Part shown: positions 1 through 7,545 of the stretch, in pieces
Layout of the letters: each line of letters begins with the position of its first letter
How positions within the stretch are numbered: the first letter of the stretch is position 1
DNA from: Syntrophaceae bacterium PtaB.Bin038
GTDB taxonomy: Bacteria; Desulfobacterota; Syntrophia; Syntrophales; UBA2192
Length of the DNA: 14,002 bases
Direction of reading: 5' to 3'
Assembly (NCBI GenBank): GCA_002067855.1
Contig: MVQS01000370.1
Span: 1-14,002 of the forward strand
Translations under genes and position numbers: made by a program
The notes under the pieces: generated by a model
Databases searched by the model: none
What the model was told of the DNA's origin: nothing
The model's input: only the letters and a program-made list of their open reading frames with translations

Positions 1-110
1 CCGATCACGGAGAGCTTCCAGACGATGAAATGCTTCCCGAACACGCCGAGGGCCCATGCGGCGACCGGATTGAGCACCGTGCCGCCTCGCTTGCACGCCA
101 ATGGCTCCAT
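1..110 (-). CDS. Partial hypothetical membrane-type ORF at left edge
   Basis: A minus-strand reading frame is open from the left edge to an ATG at 110-108; an in-frame GTG at 77-75, with a purine-rich stretch (AAGCGAGG) just upstream, is another possible start. The visible peptide contains LNPVAAWALGVFG followed by a hydrophobic stretch ending WKLSVI, which looks like a membrane segment. The NPV-x-x-W-x-L then F-x-x-x-K pattern loosely recalls small DUF5658-type membrane proteins, but the N-terminal helix expected in that family is not found upstream in any frame. It may be an edge fragment, a degraded gene or chance. No function is assigned. Confidence 0.22.
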   Translation of the reverse strand, partial: MEPLACKRGGTVLNPVAAWALGVFGKHFIVWKLSVI

Positions 111-234
111 CCGAGGCTCGAAGGCCGCTATACCTGCAGACAGCCGGTTTTCCCATGCGAAAAACCTCTGATTTTCACGGCGCCGACACGGGCGGCGGAG
201 CATCCGCAGGCGCTTCGGAAGGGGCTATGCGAGT

Positions 235-262
235 GGGGCGGGACCCAGCGCGGTTCCGCCCC
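235..262 (-). terminator. GC-rich hairpin downstream of the minus-strand secreted protein gene
   Basis: GGGGCGG (235-241) and CCGCCCC (256-262) form a 7-bp stem with a 14-nt loop, about 37 nt past the stop of the minus-strand gene. No T-run follows it in the direction of transcription, so it is not a classic intrinsic terminator. It could stabilise a 3' end or act with Rho. In such GC-rich DNA it may also be chance. Confidence 0.22.
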
Positions 263-298
263 CGACCTGAAAAGCAGAAAATAGACGATCTCGGGGAC

Positions 299-715
299 TT
301 ACCTGAACGAAAGGCTCGTGTGGAGAATCCGCTCGTTCTGGATGCTGATGTGCCCCCGGAAGTCTGTCTTCGGCACGCTCACGGTGTAGGTGGCAGGCGT
401 GTATCTCGTCTTCCACACGATGACGGTGTACTTGCCGTTCGGCAGGTTCGCCGTAAACTTCCCCTTGTCGTTTGTCACGGCCTTGGCGGCCACCTTGCCC
501 CGGATGGTGTCCGCCCCGGAGCGGCCGACATCGAGTTGCAGGTCCTTCCCCACAATGACCTGTGCCCCGGCCAGGGGAACTTCCTTCGGCAGGGCCATCT
601 GGCTTTCCTTCTTGCTCGTGGTGACGGTGCCGCTCAGCGTTGCGGCGAAGGCGCTGCCGGCCATGAGCAGCACAAGCGTAAGAGCGAGACACAGAACGAT
701 CGACTTGCGAGACAT
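299..715 (-). CDS. Small secreted protein with carboxypeptidase-regulatory / transthyretin-like domain
   Basis: This 138-residue protein starts at the ATG at 715, chosen because AGGAGGT lies 5 nt upstream and because the protein then opens with a textbook signal peptide: MSRK, a Leu/Val-rich core, and an A-F-A|A cleavage site near residue 24. The mature part holds one beta-sandwich of the CarboxypepD_reg type: SGTV near its start, GAQVIVG, then VTNDKGKFTANLPNGKYTVIVW, the usual 'D-x-x-G-x-F-x-x-x-L-P-x-G-x-Y' pattern of that fold. No catalytic residues are evident, so it is probably a periplasmic or outer-surface binding or structural protein. It is transcribed divergently from the pilus operon and is preceded by a sigma54-like promoter. 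The domain call is good; the biological role is unknown. Confidence 0.85.
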   Translation of the reverse strand: MSRKSIVLCLALTLVLLMAGSAFAATLSGTVTTSKKESQMALPKEVPLAGAQVIVGKDLQLDVGRSGADTIRGKVAAKAVTNDKGKFTANLPNGKYTVIVWKTRYTPATYTVSVPKTDFRGHISIQNERILHTSLSFR

Positions 716-720
716 GAAAT

Positions 721-727
721 ACCTCCT
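721..727 (-). promoter_or_regulatory. Strong ribosome binding site fixing the start at 715
   Basis: The minus strand reads AGGAGGT, the full anti-Shine-Dalgarno match, 5 nt before the ATG at 715-713. It decides between this start and a longer open frame reaching 817, which would bury the signal peptide. Confidence 0.85.
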
Positions 728-758
728 CGGTGGATTGGGTGACGCGAACTGCGTCCCC

Positions 759-774
759 TGCAAGCGCAATACCA
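759..774 (-). promoter_or_regulatory. Sigma54-like -24/-12 promoter for the secreted protein gene
   Basis: Read on the minus strand, this is TGGTATTGCGCTTGCA. It has GG and GC separated by exactly 10 nt and fits TGGYAY-N5-TTGCA, with one departure at the purine after TGGYAY. The predicted transcription start, about 12 nt past the -12 GC, is near 748, giving a leader of roughly 33 nt that contains the AGGAGGT site. Sigma54 promoters need an enhancer-binding activator, so this gene is probably under conditional control. Based on pattern match only. Confidence 0.5.
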
Positions 775-786
775 ATCTCCCGTTTC

Positions 787-803
787 GGACCGGCGACCGG
801 TCC
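787..803. repeat. Perfect 7-bp inverted repeat with 3-nt spacer
   Basis: GGACCGG-CGA-CCGGTCC is a perfect hyphenated palindrome lying 13 bp upstream of the sigma54-like -24 element. It could be a protein-binding site or a small hairpin. On the plus strand it is followed by only three T residues, which is too few for an intrinsic terminator, and no plus-strand gene precedes it. Confidence 0.4.
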
Positions 804-1038
804 TTTCCCGGACGCATGCGCCGGCAGGCCCATACGGCCGCCCCCTCGCAACATTTTATTTAAGTTCGGGCCTTTCTCCGCCGAAAAGTAGACCTAGAGA
901 TGTCACGGCCAGGCAACGGGTACGGACGACGGGGCATATTGTGTTCATCTGCGAGGGGCTGCAAAGGGCAAACCGCGCGAACGGGCGGCAGGCGAGCCAG
1001 CTCCCATGCGGCCCGGGCGAACGGACGGAAGAGGGGAC

Positions 1039-1521
1039 ATGGGAAAGGCGCGGAGCATGATTCCGACCAGGAGCGGATTCACCCTCGTCGAGCTGGTGCT
1101 CGCGCTCCTGTTTTTCGCCATCGTGACGGCCATCGCCCTGCCCTCCCTGCGGGGCTACATCGAAAACACGAAGCTCAAGGCGGCCGCCCGCCAGATCGTG
1201 TCGGACATGGCCGAGGGACAGCAGAGGGCCAAGGCGGAAAACGCCCAGTACCGGATCACCCTGATGCTGGACCCCGCCAATACGTACACCTTGGAGCGAG
1301 TGACGGCCCCGGCCGAGACGCAGACGAAGACCCTGGCCGAGCACGGGGGCGGCATCCGCATCACGGCGACCACGTTCACCGCAAACGAGGTGAATTTCCT
1401 GGCGCGGGGGATCCTGAGCGAGGACAACCGGACCATCACGCTGAGGAACAGCCGCAATTCGACGGCGCAAATCACCACGAACCTGGCAGGCAGGACCCAT
1501 GTCCAGTACACCATGCAATGA
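1039..1521 (+). CDS. fimT: Type IV minor pilin, GspH/FimT family
   Basis: The product is 160 residues. The start at 1039 is preferred because GAAGAGGGG lies just upstream; a second ATG at 1057 would also keep the pilin leader. It shows a class III prepilin signal: a short basic leader ending at Gly13, cleavage before Phe14, then FTLVE with the conserved Glu5 of the mature protein (Glu18) and a hydrophobic helix up to ALP. The following 'SLRGYIENTKLKAAARQIVSDMAEGQQRA' region is typical of GspH/FimT, where the helix leads into a pseudopilin globular domain. It would be processed by the prepilin peptidase PilD (not in this window) and inserted in the inner membrane as part of the priming or tip complex of the pilus. 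Its 3' end overlaps pilV by 23 bp, so it is the first gene of the minor-pilin operon. Confidence 0.88.
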   Translation: MGKARSMIPTRSGFTLVELVLALLFFAIVTAIALPSLRGYIENTKLKAAARQIVSDMAEGQQRAKAENAQYRITLMLDPANTYTLERVTAPAETQTKTLAEHGGGIRITATTFTANEVNFLARGILSEDNRTITLRNSRNSTAQITTNLAGRTHVQYTMQ

Positions 1522-1927
1522 AAAGGGGATCACGATCATCGAGGTCTTGATCACGCTTTTCCTGACGGCCATCGGCGTCATGGCGCTGCTGTCCATGCAG
1601 CCCATCTCCTGGCAGACGGCGGGACGGTCGGACTTCATGAGCCGGGCGGCGGGAATTCTGCAAAGCGAGCTGGAGAGAAACGAGATCCGGATCATGAACC
1701 CCGCGAATACCGTGACAACGGGCACGACGACCCGGACGATCTACCCCAGCAACCTCACCAGCGGCACCACGCCGCAGCAGGGCGACGTGGCCTACACGGC
1801 GGCGACGACGATCTCGTCGCTCGGGTCCACAGCCTGGCGAGTGGACGTGAGGGTGACCTGGCCCGGCAACAACCGGGGCATCGCCGAATCGATGATAGTG
1901 ACCCGGCAGGAGACGTTCAGGCAATGA
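1499..1927 (+). CDS. pilV: Type IV pilus minor pilin PilV-like
   Basis: The product is 142 residues with the leader MSSTPCNEKG, cleavage after Gly10, and a mature start ITIIEVLITLF with Glu5 present (Glu15). The GVMALLSMQ segment followed by a region of small residues and SRAAGILQSELE matches the PilV/GspI-like minor pilins. The only in-frame Met is at 1499, inside fimT, so the two genes overlap by 23 bp and are probably translationally coupled; the Shine-Dalgarno match is weak. In characterised pili PilV joins FimU/FimT, PilW, PilX and PilE in a tip complex that starts assembly. The C-terminal part is diverged, so the name rests on the N-terminus, the gene order and the size. Confidence 0.82.
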   Translation: MSSTPCNEKGITIIEVLITLFLTAIGVMALLSMQPISWQTAGRSDFMSRAAGILQSELERNEIRIMNPANTVTTGTTTRTIYPSNLTSGTTPQQGDVAYTAATTISSLGSTAWRVDVRVTWPGNNRGIAESMIVTRQETFRQ

Positions 1928-2646
1928 CGAACAAGGTCGCGGGCCGCAGAGGGTTCACCCTCGTCGAGTGCCTCATCGCCGTTGCGGTGGGAATGGCCGT
2001 CCTGGCCGCCGTGTACACGGCGGTCTGGTCGGGGCAGCGCTCGACCACGGGCATCGACCGCAAGGTCACGACGGGACAGGACGCACGGGCGGCCCTGGAG
2101 GTGATGGCCATGGAGCTTCGGATGGCCTCCTACAACCCCAACTACTCCACCGTCACCAATCCCTGGACGGACATCTCCAGCTGCAACGGGGGCGACGCGG
2201 CGCGGCGCGGCATCCAGAACGCAGCGGCCGACACGATCCAGATCCAGATGGACCTCAACGGGAGCGGCTCCTGCGGGGATGCGGCCAACGAGATCATCGT
2301 GTACGCCCTGGACACGCCGAACCAGCGCGTGACTAGACAAACGTTGACCTGCTCGGGCGCCCCGGCAACGCCCGGCGCCCAATCTTTTCTCGGCGGGGCC
2401 GCCGGGGAGGTCAAGGCGGTCCGGGTGGTCAACGGGGACACGGCAACCCCGCTGCTGCGGTACTTCAACAGCGCAGGCACGGACATCACGAGCAGCCTGC
2501 CCGGCGCGATCGGCCAGATCCGGCGAATCGAGATCACCCTCGTCGTGGACAGCGAGGACATCGACCCCTCCCTCGGCGGGTCGCAGCGGCGCAGGATGAT
2601 CTACTCGACCAGCGTGGTTCCCCGGAACCACGGCGTCCAGTTCTGA
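1924..2646 (+). CDS. pilW: Type IV pilus minor pilin PilW-like
   Basis: The product is 240 residues, within the usual PilW size. Its ATG overlaps the pilV stop as ATGA. The leader ends RRG and is followed by FTLVECLIAVAVG, with Glu5 of the mature protein at residue 15. The downstream segment 'TTGIDRKVTTGQDARAALEVMAMELRMASY' is the PilW-type amphipathic helix, and about 150 residues of beta-rich globular domain follow. Two central cysteines (in ISSCNGG and SGSCGD) may form a disulfide, as in other minor pilins exposed to the periplasm. It acts in the minor-pilin tip complex together with the neighbouring pilV and pilX products. Confidence 0.84.
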   Translation: MTNKVAGRRGFTLVECLIAVAVGMAVLAAVYTAVWSGQRSTTGIDRKVTTGQDARAALEVMAMELRMASYNPNYSTVTNPWTDISSCNGGDAARRGIQNAAADTIQIQMDLNGSGSCGDAANEIIVYALDTPNQRVTRQTLTCSGAPATPGAQSFLGGAAGEVKAVRVVNGDTATPLLRYFNSAGTDITSSLPGAIGQIRRIEITLVVDSEDIDPSLGGSQRRRMIYSTSVVPRNHGVQF

Positions 2647-2661
2647 AAAGGCATTGACGGA

Positions 2662-3138
2662 ATGAAGACCCTCTTGCGGGAAAACGGATTCGCCCTCATA
2701 GCGGCCCTGCTGGCCAACCTGATCCTCCTGGCCGTGGGGATCCTGGCCGTCAACCTCTCCAGCGGGGACATCCGGGTGAGCATGCGCACCGTCGGCGATA
2801 AGAAGGCCCTGAACGCCGCCGAGACGGGCGTGCACGAGCTCACGAGTATCTTCGATCCCGCCACGGCCTTCAGCGGCACGGTGTTCCCCGTGAACTTCCA
2901 GGCCCTCAGCGGCGGGCAGGATGCGACGACGCAGTACTCGATCGCCCAGCCGACGGTGCCCCAGACGGGGTCGTCGACCCTGCAGCTCAACGGCTACGCC
3001 ATCGGGGGGGCGCAGATGTGGGGGCAGTCCCGCTACGGCGCCTCCGTGACGGGCAGGAACACGGCCTACAACACGAGCGTGACCATCGACGTGGAGATCG
3101 GGTACGGACCCGTCGAGATCTCCACCATGTCCCGATAG
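2662..3138 (+). CDS. pilX: Type IV pilus minor pilin PilX-like
   Basis: The product is 158 residues, 15 bp downstream of pilW. A short leader ends at Gly9, and the mature helix begins FALIAALLANLILLAVGILAV. The mature fifth position is Ala (Ala14), not Glu; PilX_N-type minor pilins commonly lack this residue, as does the analogous GspK of type II secretion. The following 'SSGDIRVSMRTVGDKKALNAAETGVHEL' fits the PilX_N family, where A-x-N-A-A-E-x-G is a hallmark. Its place directly before pilY1 matches the standard pilX-pilY1 order. It is expected at the very tip, linking the pilin complex to PilY1. A weak AAAAGG lies about 10 nt before the start. Confidence 0.83.
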   Translation: MKTLLRENGFALIAALLANLILLAVGILAVNLSSGDIRVSMRTVGDKKALNAAETGVHELTSIFDPATAFSGTVFPVNFQALSGGQDATTQYSIAQPTVPQTGSSTLQLNGYAIGGAQMWGQSRYGASVTGRNTAYNTSVTIDVEIGYGPVEISTMSR

Positions 3139-3147
3139 GAACCTCTT

Positions 3148-6144
3148 ATGACCCTGCGATCCCGTTTAGCGGCAACCCTGCTTGCAATTGCGTGCCTGTT
3201 TACCCCCGCGGCGAGCCACGGGGGCGACGAGACGGCCCTGTTCAATTCCACCCCTCCGGACGTCCTCATCCTGCTCGACCTGTCGGGCAGCATGAAGCGC
3301 AACCCTGCGGGCGTGTTCCAGATCTATGGAAACGAGGACTGCTCGATCGTCGACGGGATGGGCTGGACCGACTGCCGGCGCTACATCATCGCCAAGCGGG
3401 CCGTCTTCAGCCTGCTCGATGACAACCGCGACAACAAGATCGACGCGAGCGACGAGACGAGCCTCAACGTCCGCTTCGGCTACGTTGCGTATTACGTGGA
3501 CCTGGACTTCTGGACCGAGGTGACGGGCATCCGCAGGGGCATCGGCACGCCCTATGCCGATCTGTACTGCAACTCCAACAACAACGGCACGGCCTGCACG
3601 AAGACCAAGGAGGACTCGGTGTGCGACACCATGGCCTCCCTGGGGCTGCCCAAGAGCTTTTACTGCGAGAGAACCTACACCAACACCCCCATGAACAACG
3701 CCCTGCTGGAGGCGAAGACCTATCTCGACGCCCACAAGGCCGCGGACCCCGACAGGGACTGCAGGCAGAAGTTCGTCATCCTCATCTCCGACGGAGGCGA
3801 CACGAATTCCTGCGACTACGGCGACGGGACCGCAGTGACGCAGTACAAGCAGCGGCGCCTCTCCGTCCTGCGGGCCAAGGCCCTGAAGGATGCGGGCTAC
3901 AAGGTCTTCGTCGTGGGCTTCGGCTCCAACATGCCGGCCCACGAGAAGTACACCCTCGAGTGGATGGCCTACCACGCCGGCACCGACAATCCGCTGGTGC
4001 CGAACACGGGAAGCACCTCGGCCCTGAACCTGGCCGCTTTTTCGCCCGACCCCTGCGCCGTCAACGAGACTCAGCTCACGGGGCAATGCGACTGGAACGG
4101 CTACTGCTTCGCCGTCAACAATGATCCGGGCAACATCCCGCTGACGGGATACGCCTTCATGGCCAACAACGGCGGAGAGCTGCAGACGGCTCTCAAGCAG
4201 GCCCTGAACCTGATACGCGAATCGAGCCAGTCCTTCGCGACGGCCTCCATCGCCTCGGCGAGGGCCTCCGACGAGAACTACCTCTACGAGGCCTCCTTCC
4301 AACCCGTGGGCACGGACCCCATGTGGACGGGGCACCTCACGAAGTACGCCCTCAACGCAGACGGCACCGTGGGCGCGGCCCTCTGGGACGCCGGCGCCGT
4401 TCTCAAGACCGCGACGGCGGCAAGCCGGAACATTTTCACCTATAAGGGCTCGAACCCCCTGACGGCCTTCACCACGGCGAACATCTCCACGGCGGACCTG
4501 GGGGTGACGACAACGGGCGAGCGCGACGACATCGTCGGCTATGTCCGGGGAGAGAGCGCCTTCAACATCGAAAACTGGAAGCTGGGCGACATCTTCCGCT
4601 CCTCGCCGGTGACGGTGGGAACCCCGACCCCGTATTTCCGGGACAACCTCGATCCCCGGAACCCGACGGCCTATGACGATTTCAGAACGGCCAACGTTCG
4701 GACGACGGCCAACGGCAAGCGGATCGTCGTGGCGGGGGCCAACGACGGCCAGCTCCACGCGTTACGGACCAGTGACGGGGCCGAGGTCTGGAGCTTCATC
4801 CCGCCCAACTTCCTGCACAAGCTCAAGAACATCGCCCACAAGGTGCACCCGACGGGGCTGTCGCACCAGTACTTCGTCGACGGTCCCATCTCGGTGGCCG
4901 AGGTGTGGCTGCCGTCGGTGCCCCCCGTCGTCCCGGGAGGGGTGAAACTCCTGTCGGAGTGGAGGACGCTGCTGATCCTCGCTGAGGGCCGCGGCGCCAT
5001 GAGCTACCTCTGGAGTTCCTCGAGCACCTGCAGTTCCGGTTTCGACAGCAACTACTCGACGAGTTACCCGTACTACTGCGGCTACCACGCCCTGGATATC
5101 ACGGACACCACGGCTGCCCCAGTCTACAGGTGGCGCCTCAACCCCACGCCGGCCCAAGCGCCCTACCTGGGCGAGCCCTGGAGCAAGATCTACATCGGCC
5201 GCGTGAAGATCAACGGCATCGAGAAGTGGGTCGGTTTCATGGGAGGAGGCCAGAACCTGTCGTCCTGCACGGGCACGGACTGCGACAAGCGGGGAAAGGG
5301 CTTTTTTGTCGTCGACCTGGCCGACGGGAGCATCCTCTGGAGCTACACGCTCGCAAACGACGCCAACATGAGTTACGCCCTGCCGGGCTCGCCCGCCATG
5401 GTCGACACGGACAACGACGGCTTCATCGACCGGGTCTACATCGGCGACCTGGGCGGAACGATGTGGCGCTTCAAGTTCTGCTCCTACGCGAGCGGTGCCT
5501 CCTGCAACACGGCGAACTGGACGGGAGGGCGGCTCTTCGCCGGCACGGCGGGCGCCGTCTACGCGATCCCCTCGGCGGCCCGGGACGCGAGGGGGAATCT
5601 CTGGGTCTTCTGGGGCACGGGGGACCGCGTCGACGTGACGGGCACCACGACGGCGAACAGGTTCTATGCCGTGAAGGACGCCGACGCAGCGACACCGCGG
5701 GCTCTGGCCGACCTGATCAACATCACCTCGTCGACCTACACGGACAGTGATACCCGGAAGGGCTGGTACGTCAGCCTGGCGGGCACGGGGGAGAAGCTGC
5801 TCTCCGACTCGGCGGTCTTCGGCGGGGTGGTCTACTTCACCTCCTTCACGCCGGACTCGAGCGGCGCGAGCGCCTGCAGCTCGGGCGGGACGGGGAAGCT
5901 CTACGGGATCGACTTCGTCGGTGGCACGGGGATCATGCCCGGCTCGGCGAAAAGCATGAGCCTGGGAGGCGGCGTCCCTTCGGCGCCGATGATCTCCTAC
6001 AACCCCAGCACGAAGTCACCCGATCTGTTCGTCACGGCAAGCAGCGCCTCGGGCGGCGTGCACTCTCGCCGCATCGGGATCAACCCCCCGGCCATGACGA
6101 ACCGGGCCAACGTCCTGCTGTGGCGCGACCGGCGGATCCAATAG
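3148..6144 (+). CDS. pilY1: PilY1-type pilus tip adhesin / biogenesis factor
   Basis: The product is 998 residues, starting 9 bp after pilX with AGGA 7 nt upstream. It has a cleavable signal peptide of about 25 residues (hydrophobic core, then AASHG). A von Willebrand A domain follows: DVLILLDLSGSM carries the MIDAS motif D44-x-S46-x-S48, and KFVILISDGGD around residues 208-218 supplies the next conserved Asp. A calcium-loop-like segment, D91-D-N-R-D-N-K-I-D99-x-x-D102, sits within this domain. The C-terminal half is a beta-propeller of the PilY1 family: GANDGQLHALR with EVWSFIPP near residue 526, and the DTDNDGFID calcium site at 753-761 followed by Y-I-G-D-L-G-G-T-M-W-R-F. Known PilY1 proteins use this site to control pilus extension and retraction and carry adhesive or mechanosensing functions through the VWA domain. 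It is a little shorter than Pseudomonas PilY1 (about 1160 residues). Many cysteines suggest disulfides in the periplasm. Confidence 0.95.
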   Translation: MTLRSRLAATLLAIACLFTPAASHGGDETALFNSTPPDVLILLDLSGSMKRNPAGVFQIYGNEDCSIVDGMGWTDCRRYIIAKRAVFSLLDDNRDNKIDASDETSLNVRFGYVAYYVDLDFWTEVTGIRRGIGTPYADLYCNSNNNGTACTKTKEDSVCDTMASLGLPKSFYCERTYTNTPMNNALLEAKTYLDAHKAADPDRDCRQKFVILISDGGDTNSCDYGDGTAVTQYKQRRLSVLRAKALKDAGYKVFVVGFGSNMPAHEKYTLEWMAYHAGTDNPLVPNTGSTSALNLAAFSPDPCAVNETQLTGQCDWNGYCFAVNNDPGNIPLTGYAFMANNGGELQTALKQALNLIRESSQSFATASIASARASDENYLYEASFQPVGTDPMWTGHLTKYALNADGTVGAALWDAGAVLKTATAASRNIFTYKGSNPLTAFTTANISTADLGVTTTGERDDIVGYVRGESAFNIENWKLGDIFRSSPVTVGTPTPYFRDNLDPRNPTAYDDFRTANVRTTANGKRIVVAGANDGQLHALRTSDGAEVWSFIPPNFLHKLKNIAHKVHPTGLSHQYFVDGPISVAEVWLPSVPPVVPGGVKLLSEWRTLLILAEGRGAMSYLWSSSSTCSSGFDSNYSTSYPYYCGYHALDITDTTAAPVYRWRLNPTPAQAPYLGEPWSKIYIGRVKINGIEKWVGFMGGGQNLSSCTGTDCDKRGKGFFVVDLADGSILWSYTLANDANMSYALPGSPAMVDTDNDGFIDRVYIGDLGGTMWRFKFCSYASGASCNTANWTGGRLFAGTAGAVYAIPSAARDARGNLWVFWGTGDRVDVTGTTTANRFYAVKDADAATPRALADLINITSSTYTDSDTRKGWYVSLAGTGEKLLSDSAVFGGVVYFTSFTPDSSGASACSSGGTGKLYGIDFVGGTGIMPGSAKSMSLGGGVPSAPMISYNPSTKSPDLFVTASSASGGVHSRRIGINPPAMTNRANVLLWRDRRIQ

Positions 6145-6160
6145 CCGGAGGCGGAGAACA

Positions 6161-6218
6161 TTCCGGACGATGGGATCCGGAAGGGGGCCGGGACCTTGGA
6201 ATGGAGGGCTTCCGGCCC
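6161..6218 (+). terminator. Overlapping inverted repeats after pilY1, uncertain terminator
   Basis: Three 7-bp stems compete here: TTCCGGA (6161-6167) with TCCGGAA (6176-6182); CCGGAAG (6177-6183) with CTTCCGG (6209-6215); and GGGCCGG (6185-6191) with CCGGCCC (6212-6218). None is followed by a T-run, so intrinsic termination is not shown. They could attenuate or stabilise the pilY1 3' end. The 162-bp gap before the next gene shows nothing else. Confidence 0.25.
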
Positions 6219-6306
6219 GAGTTCCCGACCTTTTGCGACCTGCGTGCGGGTGGCACCGGTCGTGCATGAGAGACGGCGAAATCCCCGCACCCCGAGAGGA
6301 ACCCCG

Positions 6307-7518
6307 ATGGCCGCTGCCCTGTCCGGACGCCCCGCGGCGTTTGCCCTGCTTATCCTGTTGTCCCTGGCGTACCTGCCGACCGCGTGCCCCGCGGACGCGC
6401 AGGGGATCGACGACCTGGCCCGGACCGGCGGGGCCGACTACGCCGTCTGCCGGCACAAGCTGGCACAGATGATCGAGGAGGCCCATTACTACGAGCGCAT
6501 GAAGGCGGATCTGCCCGGGATGGAAACGCAGACCGCCGAACTGCAGGCGAGGCTGGACGCCCTGAACGCGAAATACCGGGAGTCCGCGCAGCAGCTTGCC
6601 GCACTGGAAAGGGAGCATGAGACCCTCACGGCCGATCTGCCGAAGGCCGAGACCGATTGCCGGGAGGCCTGGCTCCCCTCTGTGTCCAGCGCCTGCAGCC
6701 GGCGTGACCGGATGGCCCGGAGGCTCCACGACGAGCTGCCCCCCGAGATTGCACGCCTGAGATCCGAGCTTCCGCCCCTGGCGCAGGAGCGGCAGGAGGC
6801 GGAGGGCACCCTGTCGGTGCTGCAGATGAACCTGCAGTCCCGGCGGAACTACGTCGCCCGCGCCTCCAGACCCTCGGAGGGACAGATCGCCGAGCAGGAG
6901 GGTCTCTGCCGGGGCATGGAGCCCTCGCTTGCAATGGCCCCCGATGCGTCCCGATCCGAGATGGAAATCGCCGTCTCGGCCCCGGAGGGAATCGTCGGCG
7001 AGGAGATCGCCCTGCACGCCCGGCTCGCCTCGCCGGTGCCGGGGGCTCGCTACGGGTTCGTCTGGAGCCTCAACGGCAGGGTCTTCGGGGGCAACGCGGA
7101 TCGAACCAGAGCGGCGATTCCCGCCGAGGGGATCAGCACGGTGCGTGCCGTCGCCTGGAGATGGACGGGCGGGCAGTGGGTCAAGGCCGCCGAAGCCTCC
7201 CGCAGCATCGCGGGCAGGGCCCGCGTGCAGCAGAAGGTTTCCGTCGCGGGGCCGTCCGCCGTGACGATCCGCAACGGGGCGGCGCGGGGGACCTTCGAAG
7301 CGAGGATCACCCCCGAGGTTGCGGGCGAGCTGTACGGCTTCACCTGGGGCGCCGTGGGAGATCCGCAGGGGCCCGTGACCTTCAACAACCCCTCGAGTTC
7401 GCAGAGCCTGACGGTCACGACGCCCGGCCGCTACACCCTGCTCGTGCATGCGTGGAAGCTGGTCGGCGGCCAGTGGGTTCTCATCGGAAAGGCATCCCAC
7501 CCCTTCACGGTCCGGTAA
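6307..7518 (+). CDS. Secreted coiled-coil protein with two Ig/PKD-like repeats, unknown function
   Basis: I do not recognise this 403-residue protein. The start at 6307 is chosen because GAGAGGA lies 6 nt upstream and a signal peptide follows directly (hydrophobic core residues 9-26, then a likely A-D-A|Q cut near residue 31). Residues about 50-185 are rich in Glu, Gln, Leu and Arg in heptad-like spacing, predicting a long alpha-helical coiled coil. Residues about 218-305 and 310-403 are two copies of one beta domain: each has YGF-x-W early (249-253, 343-347) and ends W-x-x-x-GGQWV (285-292, 383-391), followed by a Ser-rich strand. The fold is probably PKD- or Ig-like. Four Cys remain in the mature part (48, 118, 130, 201). 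It follows pilY1 on the same strand after 162 bp, so a link to the pilus or cell surface is possible but not shown. Confidence 0.78.
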   Translation: MAAALSGRPAAFALLILLSLAYLPTACPADAQGIDDLARTGGADYAVCRHKLAQMIEEAHYYERMKADLPGMETQTAELQARLDALNAKYRESAQQLAALEREHETLTADLPKAETDCREAWLPSVSSACSRRDRMARRLHDELPPEIARLRSELPPLAQERQEAEGTLSVLQMNLQSRRNYVARASRPSEGQIAEQEGLCRGMEPSLAMAPDASRSEMEIAVSAPEGIVGEEIALHARLASPVPGARYGFVWSLNGRVFGGNADRTRAAIPAEGISTVRAVAWRWTGGQWVKAAEASRSIAGRARVQQKVSVAGPSAVTIRNGAARGTFEARITPEVAGELYGFTWGAVGDPQGPVTFNNPSSSQSLTVTTPGRYTLLVHAWKLVGGQWVLIGKASHPFTVR

Positions 7519-7545
7519 CCGGCCCCGTCGGGCGTTATTTCCATC

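Larger units (their letters stand above)
716..1038. other. Divergent intergenic region between secreted protein gene and pilus operon
   Basis: This 323-bp gap separates two divergent transcription units. It holds the Shine-Dalgarno site, sigma54-like promoter and palindrome described separately, plus a short AT-rich island around 850-860. No plausible start with protein-like codon use was found for an extra gene. I could not identify a convincing -35/-10 pair or a sigma54 site for the plus-strand pilus operon, although its promoter must lie here or be internal. Confidence 0.6.

Noticed and set aside
941..1000. Sigma54 promoter for the pilus operon
   Set aside because: A GG-N10-GC spacing occurs in this region but without the TTGC half or the TGGCA context.
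856..1725. Minus-strand open frame across the fimT and pilV genes
   Set aside because: Low-complexity antisense of two well-supported pilin genes.
3166..4758. Long minus-strand open frame (about 530 codons) opposite pilY1
   Set aside because: It is a GC-rich antisense shadow of the third codon positions of pilY1; its product is low-complexity, rich in Arg, Gly and Val, with no domain.
6307..6397. Lipoprotein signal in the secreted coiled-coil protein
   Set aside because: The Cys at residue 27 is preceded by L-P-T-A, with Pro at -3, which does not fit the lipobox; a type I signal cleavage near A-D-A is more likely.
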